From: Bacillota bacterium | GTDB lineage: Bacteria > Bacillota > Clostridia > Lachnospirales > Lachnospiraceae | Assembly: GCA_023392535.1 (NCBI GenBank) | Contig: JAEVYY010000015.1 | Span: 1-64,000, forward strand | Direction: 5' to 3' | Length of the DNA stretch: 64,000 bases | Shown here: one piece after another, positions 44,238 through 53,716 of the stretch | How positions within the stretch are numbered: the stretch's first letter is position 1 | Layout: each line of letters begins with the position of its first letter | Position numbers and translations under genes: made by a program | Notes under the pieces: generated by a model | What the model was told of the DNA's origin: nothing | The model's database searches: none | Seen by the model: the letters and a program-made list of their open reading frames with translations, nothing else

Positions 44238-46196
44238 ATGATAATTCCAATAATTTATTCGCTTAATCCAATAGCTAATAACCAGATGTTTACGTGGACT
44301 TTCATCAAAGCGGTATCATTTGCAAAAAATTATAATTGGCCTGTAATTGCGCAAGAACAGTATTTTAGTAATATATCAAGCATGGAAGGTTTTTTTTCGG
44401 AAAACCTAATAAAACATTTTGAATATACTTCTTTAGTTGAAAATGATTTGAATAAAATAAAACCAATTATAATACCAAAAGAAATAGAGAAGGAATATCT
44501 TTCAAAATTTCCATCACAAACAGATGCATATATGTTCAGTATTCAAAACGACTGGACTGAAATGGAAAATTATCTGGAGGAGCAAATAACCGCAATTGAA
44601 CAAGAGACGGGCGAGAAGGTAGAAGCATTTATGACATTACCCAATGTAAAATTCCTAGAAAACGTCTCTGAAAAGTTAGATATTCCAGTTTTTCATTTCG
44701 AATGGGGTCCATTTCGCCCGAAGGCATACAGAAAAACAGCATATTTAGATTTTGAGAATATTGTTACCGGTCTAAAACCAAGGTATGAAACGTTTATTGC
44801 TGAAGGACTAGATAAAAAACTCCCTATTTTTACAAGAAATGAACTGTTAGCTATTTTTTTAGAAAAGGATTATCTGAAATATGCGGTTGATCAAGACCGG
44901 GTGCCTACATACGAATTGGGAATAGCTTCGGGATATACTACCATAGGTGAGTACAGTGCGCATAATATGGTATCACTTGTGGAAACCCATACAAAATCTT
45001 TGCAACATTTTAATGAAAACGACATCTGCTGGAGATTCCATCCGGAGGATCCGCTTCATTCAAAAATTGGTGCAAAGAATCTCTCTGAACATGAGTCTAC
45101 TATAGAATTTATTCTTGAGTGTAAGAGAGTGGTAAGTCTAAGTTCGAATATGATATATGAGGCAATGCTTTATAATAGATTGGGATATGATATAGGATTT
45201 TCTCATTATAGTTTTGAGGGAAATTCTAGTCTAGATAAGTTAGAAGATAAAGAGGCAAGCATTGAGTTCCTGAATTATGTGGCATTTGCATATTTAATTC
45301 CTTATGAGTTTCTAAATAGTTTAGACTATTTAAGGTTCAGGCTAAGGAAACCTTCCGAAGAAGAAATCTATAACTATCATTTGGAATATTATTTAAATAC
45401 GATTGGACTTGACAAAAATATATTGGAAGTAAAAGGAAAAGAACGTTTAAATCTGATTCTTTCGGCTAAAGGGTATGAGGAGGAAATTAAGCAGGTAACT
45501 GATTATGAAGAGCATGCTATTTGGTTTGATTCAAGTGAGTATGCAAGGAATTATATTAAAATTGAAAGATTAAAGAAAAAGAATAATGACTTGCAACTTG
45601 AAAATATAGGATTACTTGAGCAAGTAGAACAGATCAATCAAATGAATACGTCATTGATAGAAAAAAATGCGTCGTTAATGAATGTAATCGATGCATTGAG
45701 TGGTATTAAGAGTAATCTCATTTTATTACAAAGTATCAATAGTTGGAAGGCAAGTCGTTTATTGCGAAAGGCATTTCAACGGAGTGAAAAGAGCAAGGTG
45801 GATATTGATCGTAATATTGCAAATCATATAGACAGAATTGGAAGTATAATATCAGAAGCTAAGAATATGCGAATTGCTGTGTTGTATCTTGATTATGGAA
45901 ATGGGTATAGCGAAGAAAATAAACTAGTAGAAAATTATACGATTATAGATGGAATACATCATGTACAGTTTGATGTGCCGGAAGATGTCAAAGCAATTAG
46001 ATATGATCCGTGTGAATGTGGGGAAAAAGCATTATATTATGATATGTTAAGGGTTAACGATAAAGAGATGGCATATTCTGAATACAATATAAAAGAAGTT
46101 AATAACAAGAAAACTTTTTTATTAAGGAATCCATTTTTTTTAATAGAAACAGTTGAAAAAATAATCAATATTTCAATTAGAGTCACTGATATGTAA
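44238..46196 (+). CDS. Large glycan-cluster protein, possible KpsC/KpsS-like glycosyltransferase
   Basis: A 652-residue soluble protein I do not firmly recognise. Residues 1-~400 look like a GT-B-like enzyme: VFHFEWGPFRPKAY (near 155) recalls the GYFRP region of KpsC/KpsS Kdo transferases, and ICWRFHPEDPLH (near 265) with VVSLSSNMIYEAML (near 300) recalls the KPHP and T-S-E pattern of the same proteins. A coiled coil (about 435-490) follows, then a small beta-rich C-terminal domain. If it is Kdo-transferase-like it could use the CMP-ulosonate of 51190-54828. It follows the Wzt-like gene by 30 bases. Function is a guess. Confidence 0.4.
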   Translation: MIIPIIYSLNPIANNQMFTWTFIKAVSFAKNYNWPVIAQEQYFSNISSMEGFFSENLIKHFEYTSLVENDLNKIKPIIIPKEIEKEYLSKFPSQTDAYMFSIQNDWTEMENYLEEQITAIEQETGEKVEAFMTLPNVKFLENVSEKLDIPVFHFEWGPFRPKAYRKTAYLDFENIVTGLKPRYETFIAEGLDKKLPIFTRNELLAIFLEKDYLKYAVDQDRVPTYELGIASGYTTIGEYSAHNMVSLVETHTKSLQHFNENDICWRFHPEDPLHSKIGAKNLSEHESTIEFILECKRVVSLSSNMIYEAMLYNRLGYDIGFSHYSFEGNSSLDKLEDKEASIEFLNYVAFAYLIPYEFLNSLDYLRFRLRKPSEEEIYNYHLEYYLNTIGLDKNILEVKGKERLNLILSAKGYEEEIKQVTDYEEHAIWFDSSEYARNYIKIERLKKKNNDLQLENIGLLEQVEQINQMNTSLIEKNASLMNVIDALSGIKSNLILLQSINSWKASRLLRKAFQRSEKSKVDIDRNIANHIDRIGSIISEAKNMRIAVLYLDYGNGYSEENKLVENYTIIDGIHHVQFDVPEDVKAIRYDPCECGEKALYYDMLRVNDKEMAYSEYNIKEVNNKKTFLLRNPFFLIETVEKIINISIRVTDM

Positions 46197-46247
46197 ATAG
46201 CGGAAAATTATTAGAAAAATAATAATGAATGTATGAGGTAGATTGAA

Positions 46248-47024
46248 TTGGACGCTTTATATATATTGAGAATACTTGGGAGTATAGGAATATTTTTTCA
46301 TCATGTTTCGTTTAATGTTTTTGGAAAAACTTATAGAGCACAGTTTGTTACATTTTTTTTGTATTATCTGGATTTTGTACAGCCTATAGTTTTAGGGCAA
46401 AAAGATTTCAATTTAATAAAAATTTAGTTACAAATTATTATAAAACGAAGATAATCAAATTATACCCTATATATTTAATTACATTTCTTATAAGTATCCC
46501 TATAATGATTGCTTATAATGTACAATATGATGTTATGGATTTTATCTTACATCTTTTTATGCTACAAACATATGTCTTTACAGGTGATAAGATAATTATT
46601 TTGAATGGTGTTTTGTGGTTTGTAGCTGATATTATGTTCTTTTACTTAATTTCACCTTTTTTATACAGCTTACTAAAAAATCAATCTATTAAAATAATAT
46701 TAATAATATTAACCTTAATTATAGGCATACAAAGTTTATATCCCTCCATATGTAAGAGTATTGGGATTTATGTGGCGCTTATTTATATACCCATTAAAGT
46801 GCTTATAGATGCTACTGAATATAAAAAAATAAGAATATTAGTTTTAACAATATTAGAAATATTATCATTAATATTGATAGGATATTCTTTTTATAAAATT
46901 AGAAGGAATATACAAAGTCCAGTTTACAATAAGTGCAATTGTTGTTTTTGTTTGGGGATTAGCAGAAGGTAAACTGTCTAACTTTTTTCAAAAGAAAATT
47001 TTTATTACTTTTGTAAAGTTATAA
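46248..47024 (+). pseudogene. Broken acyltransferase-3 gene (two frameshifts, short C terminus)
   Basis: Translation from TTG 46248 (GAGGTAG upstream) gives LYILRILGSIGIFFHHV, the acyltransferase-3 start with its histidine. At the T8 run 46353-46360 the sense frame moves: the next frame reads FFVLSGFCTAYSF and continues to 46972, while the original frame stops soon after. One extra T would restore it. A second shift near the T5/A4 runs at 46888-46898 moves sense to a frame reading FTISAIVVFVWGLAEG, ending at 47024. The joined product is ~258 codons, short of the usual 330-380. It is decayed, or the first run is a phase-variable switch. Confidence 0.75.
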
Positions 47025-47069
47025 ATAATAATGAAAGACAGAGTAACTGAATATTATGGAAATCAGGTA

Positions 47070-47098
47070 TTGTTAAATATTTATTAACTAAATATTAT
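47070..47098 (+). promoter_or_regulatory. Predicted promoter before the large membrane protein
   Basis: TTGTTA (47070-47075), 17 bases, TATTAT (47093-47098), about 35 bases before the ATG at 47134. It follows the pseudogene, so expression past the broken gene may depend on it. The region is very A+T-rich, which makes chance matches more likely. Confidence 0.45.
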
Positions 47099-47133
47099 TC
47101 AGGTGAAAACACATTATTAGGAGAATTAAATAA

Positions 47134-49131
47134 ATGAAAAAAAGCAATATTTTAATAAGCAAAAAAGGATATTATATTATACTACTTTTATTAGTTATAT
47201 TACGTCAATTGTGTACCATAGGTATGCCTATTTATGCAAGAGATGCGAGTGGAGCAGATGAATATTTGATGCTTGTTCAAGCGGAATCCCTATTACAAGG
47301 GAAGTACTTGGGAGATTATAATTTTCTTACACTAGTACATGGATCTTTTTTCCCATTTTTCTTAGCAGTGATTAACAAATTAGGCATTCCATATTTAACG
47401 GCATGCACAATCTTATATACAATAGCTAGTTTGCTATTGTTATATGTGTTTCATAAATTAATAGATAATTGTTATTTAGAATTAATATTTTTTGTTATGG
47501 TATTATTTTGCCCTTCGGGGTTTGAACTTCAATTGGTATATAGAAATGTGCTTAATCCACCACAGGTTATGATATTAATTGCTTGCTTAATGATGATATA
47601 TTATGTGAGTACAGAATCTATTAGTAAAATGGCATTATGGGGAATTGGGGCTGGAATGGTCTGGGCTACATTATGGTTTACAAGAGAGGATGCCATTTGG
47701 TCAATTCCATTGGTCATAGTTTCCATGGCTGCAATTATAATTAAATGCATTAAAAGCAAAACGGTTAAGATTACAAAACGGGTATTAGTTTTGTTTGTTC
47801 CAATATCAATCTTAATATTAAGTATTCAGTTGGTATCGGCATTAAACTATAAATACTATGGTGTATACCTGGTGAATGAATTGAATGATTCAAATTATAA
47901 TAAGGCATATAAAGAAATGATGCGGATAAAACCAGATGTTGAAGTGCCATATGTTGAGGTTACACATGATACACTTAAAAAGATATATAAAGTTAGTCCA
48001 AGTATGCAAACTTTAGAGGATAGTTTTGAGAATTATTATGAGGAAACTACTGGTGCTATTGCAGCAGGATATAATCCGGATAATGGAGAATTTAATGAGG
48101 ATTTGTTTTCCTGGATGTTAAGGGGGGTTGCAGCAACAAAAGGGTATTATAAAGATGCAAAGACGGCAAATGAATATTGGGGAAATGTTTATAATGAAAT
48201 ACGCAGTGCGATAGATTCTGGACAGCTAGAAACAAGGAATATTATGCCGTCAAGATCAATGATTCCATGGCCACAGCGTAAAGACAGCTTGATATCCTAT
48301 TTAAATTCTTTCGTATCCTTATATAAAAGATGCTTAATACATAATATTTTTGTTTTAGATTTAAGAGAGAGTATAATAGATGAAGAAGTTATAAGGAGAT
48401 ACGAAGCAATTACAGGAAATTGTGCAGTGTATGGTGGTAATTATAAAGCTAGTATGAGTGGTTGGTTTTTTTCTACTACTATCAATGAAATCTGTTATGC
48501 CAGGATAGTGGATAGTAATGGACAACTTATATATGACATTCCAATGAAAAACAGTGAAGATATCTATAACAATGTTGGAGAGCAGTATGAGAACACCCAG
48601 AATTGTAGATTTGATTTTGAAATAGAAGTAGAAAATATTGATGATTTATTTTTGAATGTATTTAACCAGAAAGGAGAAACACTTGCTTTAGTTTGCTTAA
48701 AGGACTATCAGAATGCGCAATGGCGACCGGGTATTTTTTATGCAATAGAAAAATGTGAGTTATTATCAGGAGATGATGCTATGAAACAATACATGGGCGA
48801 ACGTTTGCAAAGATTACAGAATATTAATAATTTGTATTCTCTAATTGTACCAATAATGTTTTTTGCAGCATTGATCGTATATGCTACTATTACAAGGATA
48901 GTTGTTTTTAAACATAAGGTAGTGTCAGAAATAATAGTAGGAAACTGGTTATTTGTATCTGCACTTTTAGGGAGTAGCTTAGTCATAATTGCGGGACTTG
49001 CTTATGTTAATGCTTTTATGTTTGACGCTTCTGGGTATGCAAGAGTAGCAAGTTTACTTATAGATACTTTTAGTATTTCAACTATTTGCCTTGGAATTCA
49101 ACAATTAATAATCCGAAAGAAAAATGCGTAA
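47134..49131 (+). CDS. Large membrane protein, possible GT-C glycosyltransferase
   Basis: The 665-residue protein has about eight N-terminal helices, a long outer domain (about 250-560) and two to three helices at the C terminus. After the first helix comes YARDASGADEYLML, an acidic loop placed where GT-C enzymes have their catalytic acid, and a VHGSFFP segment. I do not recognise the family. AGGAG lies about 9 bases upstream. It may decorate the exported glycan or be a membrane assembly factor. Confidence 0.45.
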   Translation: MKKSNILISKKGYYIILLLLVILRQLCTIGMPIYARDASGADEYLMLVQAESLLQGKYLGDYNFLTLVHGSFFPFFLAVINKLGIPYLTACTILYTIASLLLLYVFHKLIDNCYLELIFFVMVLFCPSGFELQLVYRNVLNPPQVMILIACLMMIYYVSTESISKMALWGIGAGMVWATLWFTREDAIWSIPLVIVSMAAIIIKCIKSKTVKITKRVLVLFVPISILILSIQLVSALNYKYYGVYLVNELNDSNYNKAYKEMMRIKPDVEVPYVEVTHDTLKKIYKVSPSMQTLEDSFENYYEETTGAIAAGYNPDNGEFNEDLFSWMLRGVAATKGYYKDAKTANEYWGNVYNEIRSAIDSGQLETRNIMPSRSMIPWPQRKDSLISYLNSFVSLYKRCLIHNIFVLDLRESIIDEEVIRRYEAITGNCAVYGGNYKASMSGWFFSTTINEICYARIVDSNGQLIYDIPMKNSEDIYNNVGEQYENTQNCRFDFEIEVENIDDLFLNVFNQKGETLALVCLKDYQNAQWRPGIFYAIEKCELLSGDDAMKQYMGERLQRLQNINNLYSLIVPIMFFAALIVYATITRIVVFKHKVVSEIIVGNWLFVSALLGSSLVIIAGLAYVNAFMFDASGYARVASLLIDTFSISTICLGIQQLIIRKKNA

Positions 49132-49194
49132 ACTAAATGATTGACAAATAAGGTTTTTTTCAATCGCCTATATTAAAATAAAGAAGAGGAGAGC

Positions 49195-49911
49195 ATGATA
49201 AATTATGCAAATGAGATGATGACAATAGGATTATGCTTAATAACATGGAATGAATTAGTAGGATGCCAGCATGATATACCAGTGATTGATAGAACAAAAT
49301 TTGATCAGATTTATTGTATTGATGGTGGTAGCACAGATGGTACGGTTGAGTATTTGGAAGAACAAGAGATTCAAGTATATACACAAACCCAAAAAGGTCT
49401 AAATCAGGCTTGTATTGATGGATGCAATTTTTGCCAATGTGATGCTTTTGTATTCTATCATCCGAAAGGAACGATTCCGATAGAAGATTCTTATAAATTC
49501 CGTTCATTTTTTGAAGAAGGATATGAGTTAGTGGTTGGAAGCAGAATGATGAAGGCTTCAGTAAATGAAGAAGATGGGAAATTATTGAAGCCAAGAAAAT
49601 GGTTTGTATTAGGACTGGCACTAATAGCTAAATTATTGTTCAAACGTGAAGGAAATACAGTATGGGATACCTTACATGGTTTTAGAGGAATGACAGTTGA
49701 GGGATTTAAAAAATTGTCTATCTCGAATTTCGATCCGTCAATTGATATAGAAATGGTTTGTAGAACATACAAGTTAAGACTGAAAAGAATTGAATTTCCA
49801 ACAACAGAAAAACCTCGTTTGGCAGGAGAAACACATTTTAAAGCATTTGCAACGGGTAAGAAATTATTAAAATATATGTGGTGGGAAATACATAGAAAAG
49901 TAAAAAAGTAA
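49195..49911 (+). CDS. GT2-family glycosyltransferase
   Basis: The 238-residue protein has MTIGLCLITWNELVG, IYCIDGGSTDGT and a LVVGSRMM segment, close to DPM/GtrB-like GT2 domains but with no C-terminal membrane helices. The central FYHPKGTIP replaces the usual D-x-D context, so metal binding is not obvious. AGGAG lies 3-4 bases before the chosen ATG; in-frame ATGs at 49216 and 49219 are alternatives. The flavoprotein gene follows closely. Confidence 0.75.
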   Translation: MINYANEMMTIGLCLITWNELVGCQHDIPVIDRTKFDQIYCIDGGSTDGTVEYLEEQEIQVYTQTQKGLNQACIDGCNFCQCDAFVFYHPKGTIPIEDSYKFRSFFEEGYELVVGSRMMKASVNEEDGKLLKPRKWFVLGLALIAKLLFKREGNTVWDTLHGFRGMTVEGFKKLSISNFDPSIDIEMVCRTYKLRLKRIEFPTTEKPRLAGETHFKAFATGKKLLKYMWWEIHRKVKK

Positions 49912-49924
49912 AGGAATGCAAAAG

Positions 49925-51136
49925 ATGAAAAAATACTTGATTTTAGGGGCAGGACCGGCAGGATTGTCACTTGCAAATAGATTACAACAATTAGGAGAAG
50001 ATTCCTTTATAGTGCTGGAAAAGGAGAATGAGGCTGGTGGACTTTGCAGATCAACAACAGTAGACAATGCACCATTAGATATAGGGGGAGGGCATTTTTT
50101 AGATGTTAGACGTCCAAAAGTAAATGAATTCCTATTTGAATTTATGCCAGAAAAAGAGTGGGATATTTATACCCGTGATTCCCAAATTGAAATAGAAGGA
50201 AAGACTGTCAATCATCCAATTGAGGCGAACATTTGGCAGATGAATATAGAAAAACAAGTTGAATATTTGAAATCAATAGCAGTTGCTGGTTGCAATTTGA
50301 ATAAAGCAATTCCTGAAAAGTTCATAGATTGGATATTTTGGAAATTAGGGGATAAAATTGCAACAGATTATATGATTCCTTATAACAAAAAAATGTTTGG
50401 TGAAAACCTAAATCAATTAGGAACATTTTGGCTAGAAAAATTACCTAATGTTTCTTTTGAGGAGACTTTACTGAGTTGTCTAAACAAGAAGATGTATGGT
50501 ACGCAACCAGGTCATGCACAATTTTATTATCCTAAAAATTTTGGATATGGTGAATTATGGTTACGAATGGCAAAAAAAATTAGTAATAATATAAAATATA
50601 GTACTTCTGTTTGTAAGATTGATTTTAATCATAGAAAAGTATTCGATAGAAATGGAAAAGAATATCAAGCAGAACAGATTATTTCAACGATTCCATGGTG
50701 TGGATTTGATGAATGTATTGGATTATCTTGGGACCAACAAGATAATATAAAGCAACTGAAATATAGTTCTATTCAAACGGAATATTATTCTAAAAACATG
50801 GATACAAAAGCACAATGGATATATTACCCATCTTACAGACTAAAGTATCATAGGATATTAGTGAGGCATAATTTTTGTCCAAATAGTAGAGGCTACTGGA
50901 CAGAAACGAATGCAGATAGAGTGAGTAAAGATACAAATTCGTATTTTCATTATATGAATGAATTTGCATATCCTTTAAATACAATTAATAAACCAACAGT
51001 TATGAAAGACTTGCTTACATGGACGGAAAAAAAAGGTGTAATAGGACTTGGGCGTTGGGGAGAATGGGAACATTATAATTCTGATGTTGTTGTGTCAAAA
51101 GCAATTGATTTGGCTGAAAGGTTAATTAAAAAATAA
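49925..51136 (+). CDS. FAD-dependent oxidoreductase/mutase-like protein
   Basis: The 403-residue protein has the Rossmann motif LGAGPAGLSLANRL, EKENEAGGLCRS for FAD, and a long PYNKKMFGENLNQLG segment like that of UDP-galactopyranose mutase and protoporphyrinogen-oxidase-like proteins of O-antigen loci. It may ring-contract or oxidise a sugar nucleotide or a lipid-linked sugar; the family does not settle it. AAGGA at 49911-49915 is too near ATG 49916, so ATG 49925 is the start. Confidence 0.65.
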   Translation: MKKYLILGAGPAGLSLANRLQQLGEDSFIVLEKENEAGGLCRSTTVDNAPLDIGGGHFLDVRRPKVNEFLFEFMPEKEWDIYTRDSQIEIEGKTVNHPIEANIWQMNIEKQVEYLKSIAVAGCNLNKAIPEKFIDWIFWKLGDKIATDYMIPYNKKMFGENLNQLGTFWLEKLPNVSFEETLLSCLNKKMYGTQPGHAQFYYPKNFGYGELWLRMAKKISNNIKYSTSVCKIDFNHRKVFDRNGKEYQAEQIISTIPWCGFDECIGLSWDQQDNIKQLKYSSIQTEYYSKNMDTKAQWIYYPSYRLKYHRILVRHNFCPNSRGYWTETNADRVSKDTNSYFHYMNEFAYPLNTINKPTVMKDLLTWTEKKGVIGLGRWGEWEHYNSDVVVSKAIDLAERLIKK

Positions 51137-51189
51137 AAAATATAGTATAACTATCTCAATAAATTACTAGCAAGAAAGAGGATTTAAAA

Positions 51190-52188
51190 ATGCAGGTATC
51201 AGGATCAATTTTTGCAGTAAAGGACAATTATTTTGAATACGCTAATAATCTAAAATATTCTAATGCTAATTTTTTACATATTGATTTGTTCACAGACAAT
51301 GATAATTTTAAATTAGAGGATATCTTAAAATTTAATAAAGAATATTTACCATTAGATGTACACTTGATCTATGAAAAAATAACAGACGATGATATTAATA
51401 TACTAAACCTATCTAATACACAATTTTTAAATATTCAATATGAAAATTTAATAGATAAGAATCAGATAATTGAAATTGCAAAAAAATTTAGTGGTAATTT
51501 TGGAATAGCTATTACAGACAAAACTGATATTGGAATTTTAAGTAGCTATATTAATAATATCTCACAGGTTCTAATTATGTGTAGTGAACCCGGGGTTTCA
51601 GGGGCAAAATTCTCTGAAATTAATTTTGATAGAATTAGGAGAATAAAGGAACAATATCCTAACTTAAGAATTTTTGCAGATGGTGGAATAGATAATAAAA
51701 TAGCAGAAGAAATGAATTTATTAGGTGTTTCAATGATTGTATCGGGATCTTATTTAGCGAACAAGCCATCGGAATTAAGTAAAAGTATTTATTCGTTACG
51801 ATATGCAAGTGAGCAAAATATTAAAGTAACCAGAAATATGATAAAAAAACAACAGCTTCCAATTTTGGACAAGTATGCAAAATTCATAGATATTGTTGAT
51901 TGTATGAGTAGATATAGATTAGGGATTGTTTTCATAGAAACAAAAAATGAATTTCATGGTATTATTACAGATGGGGATATAAGAAAAGGTTACCTAAATT
52001 ACAAACAAGAAGTATTTGAGCTAAAGGCTGAAAAGCTAATGAACAGATCCCCTTTCGTAATACAAAAAGATTTGAATATGGAAGATTTATTTGTGTTATT
52101 ATCTAAGAGAAACAAAGGAATAGAAGTAGTTCCAATAATGGAAAATAATAATTTAATTGGTGCGATTGATTTACACATAGGTTTATAG
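51190..52188 (+). CDS. Ribulose-phosphate 3-epimerase-like barrel fused to a CBS pair
   Basis: A 332-residue protein. Residues 1-~210 follow the RPE barrel: GSIFA, LHIDLF (metal His and Asp), LDVHLI (metal His), a IMCSEPGVSG phosphate loop and FADGGIDN with the catalytic Asp. Residues ~215-332 form a CBS pair (ITDGDIRKG, VPIMENNNLIGAIDLH) like the tail of KdsD/KpsF arabinose-5-phosphate isomerases. I know of no standard enzyme with this fusion. It opens a five-gene set with cytidylyltransferase, DAHP-synthase-like, RraA-like and KdsC-like genes, so it likely supplies or regulates the pentose or tetrose phosphate for an ulosonic acid. Confidence 0.75.
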   Translation: MQVSGSIFAVKDNYFEYANNLKYSNANFLHIDLFTDNDNFKLEDILKFNKEYLPLDVHLIYEKITDDDINILNLSNTQFLNIQYENLIDKNQIIEIAKKFSGNFGIAITDKTDIGILSSYINNISQVLIMCSEPGVSGAKFSEINFDRIRRIKEQYPNLRIFADGGIDNKIAEEMNLLGVSMIVSGSYLANKPSELSKSIYSLRYASEQNIKVTRNMIKKQQLPILDKYAKFIDIVDCMSRYRLGIVFIETKNEFHGIITDGDIRKGYLNYKQEVFELKAEKLMNRSPFVIQKDLNMEDLFVLLSKRNKGIEVVPIMENNNLIGAIDLHIGL

Positions 52189-52200
52189 AAGGGAGTATAA

Positions 52201-52911
52201 ATGAATATGAAAAAAATTGTAGCATTTGTTCCAGCAAGGGGAGGCTCTACCAGAGTACAAAAGAAAAATTTAAAGCTTATTGGAGGCATACCAATGTTTT
52301 TAAGAGCTTGTTATAATTTGGCCCAAGTATTACCAAAAGAGAATATTGTAGTGGATTCAGATGATTTGGAAATTCTGAAAATAGCAAAAGAAAATGGCTT
52401 TAAAACATTAAAAAGACCGGATGAATTAGCGACAAATGCAACAGATGGAAATGGTTTTTTTAAATGGGAAACTTCTAATTACCCTGATGCAGATATATAT
52501 ATACAACACTTGCCACCAATGGTATTCTTATCGAAACAGACATTGGAAAAAACGCTGGAAGCTCTAGAAGATAACTACGATTCAATTGTTTGTGTTGGAA
52601 AGGAACATTATTATCTTTGGGATAGTGAAAAGAATACTCCTATGTATGATCTAGAACATATTCCTAACAGTTTCAATTTGAAAGAAACAATGTTTGAGAC
52701 AATGGGATTATATGCTATAAAAAAAGATATTCATATAGAAACCGGATTAAGAATAGGAAAAAAATTTAAAATTATTGAAGTACCTAAAATAGAACAGGTT
52801 GACATTAATTACCCAGAAGATTTTGAGTTTGCTACGGCCATTGAGGCGGGATTACCAGAGGAAAGCCAGTATAAGAGTAGAAATTTAATTAAATTAGGAG
52901 AAATATTGTGA
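52201..52911 (+). CDS. CMP-sugar synthetase (NeuA/KdsB-like cytidylyltransferase)
   Basis: The 236-residue protein opens KIVAFVPARGGSTRVQKKN, the CTP-binding P-loop-like block of NeuA, followed by IVVDSDDLEILKIA and LKRPDELATNATDG, as in acylneuraminate cytidylyltransferases. It would activate a 2-keto-3-deoxy sugar acid as its CMP derivative. The donor is not sialic acid by context because no NeuB is present; the adjacent synthase is DAHP-like. GGGAG 5 bases upstream fixes the start. The next gene overlaps by 4 bases. Confidence 0.8.
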   Translation: MNMKKIVAFVPARGGSTRVQKKNLKLIGGIPMFLRACYNLAQVLPKENIVVDSDDLEILKIAKENGFKTLKRPDELATNATDGNGFFKWETSNYPDADIYIQHLPPMVFLSKQTLEKTLEALEDNYDSIVCVGKEHYYLWDSEKNTPMYDLEHIPNSFNLKETMFETMGLYAIKKDIHIETGLRIGKKFKIIEVPKIEQVDINYPEDFEFATAIEAGLPEESQYKSRNLIKLGEIL

Positions 52912-53714
52912 TATCAAAGAGTGATGAAGTAAAACAAGAGATCTTAATAGATGAAATCCAAATGTTTAATAAGAAAACATGTAGAATAATGGCAGGTCCC
53001 TGTGCAGTTGAGAGCAGAGATCAAATTATGTATACAGCAGAAAAATTGGCTGATTTTGGTATTGAGATTTTTAGAGCCGGAGCATTTAAGCCAAGGACCA
53101 ATCCTTATGCTTTTCAGGGAAGTCATGAAGAAGGCTTGAAATGGCTTGAGGAAGTAAGAGAAACTTATGGAATGAAAATAATAACAGAGACTTCTGATTC
53201 AACTAATTTTTCGGCAGTAGAGAATACAGCAGACATTATACAAATTGGTGCCAAAGCAATGTATGACCATGCATTATTAAGAGCGGCAGGTAAATCAAAG
53301 AAACCAATTCTACTCAAAAGACATTTTGCGGCTACGGTGGAAGAGTTTTTTAAAATGGCAGATTATGCACTGATAGAAGGAAACAGGCAGATCATGTTCT
53401 GTGAAAGAGGAATCAGAACCTTTGAAAACTCCACACGATTTACTTTGGACTTATGCGGTGCGGCTGTTATAAAAAAAGAAACAAAGGCACCGTTAATATT
53501 AGATCCATCGCATTCTATGGGATATAGTTTTGGTGTACCGGATGTTGCAAAAGCGTGCGTGGCATTTGGATGTGAAGGAATATTGATAGAGGTTCATCAC
53601 AACCCAAGAGAGGCATTATGTGATAGTGAACAAGCATTAAGTATTGATGAATTTACGAAACTGTACAAACAAATGAAAGATATAGGAAATGCTATAGGAA
53701 AGGATGTAAAATAA
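52908..53714 (+). CDS. DAHP-synthase-family (type I-beta) 2-keto-3-deoxy acid phosphate synthase
   Basis: The 268-residue TIM barrel has IMAGPCAVESRDQ, GAFKPRTNPYAFQG, IQIGAKAM, ILLKRHFAAT, LDPSHSMG and IEVHHNPREAL. The KPRT motif is that of DAHP synthases, which join PEP with erythrose 4-phosphate; Kdo-8-phosphate synthases have KANRS at that place. No feedback domain is present. Being beside KdsC-like and CMP-transferase genes, it is probably a specialised copy for glycan synthesis and not the aromatic pathway enzyme. GTG start with AGGAG 7 bases upstream. Confidence 0.8.
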   Translation: MISKSDEVKQEILIDEIQMFNKKTCRIMAGPCAVESRDQIMYTAEKLADFGIEIFRAGAFKPRTNPYAFQGSHEEGLKWLEEVRETYGMKIITETSDSTNFSAVENTADIIQIGAKAMYDHALLRAAGKSKKPILLKRHFAATVEEFFKMADYALIEGNRQIMFCERGIRTFENSTRFTLDLCGAAVIKKETKAPLILDPSHSMGYSFGVPDVAKACVAFGCEGILIEVHHNPREALCDSEQALSIDEFTKLYKQMKDIGNAIGKDVK

Positions 53715-53716
53715 TA

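Noticed and set aside
49142..49175. TTGACA with TATATT upstream of the GT2 gene at 49195
   Set aside because: The spacer is about 22 bases, too long. A weak GATTGA/TCAATC inverted repeat here is also too small to call.
52908..53714. A Kdo-8-phosphate synthase (kdsA) call
   Set aside because: It has the KPRT motif and layout of type I-beta DAHP synthases, not the KANRS of KdsA.
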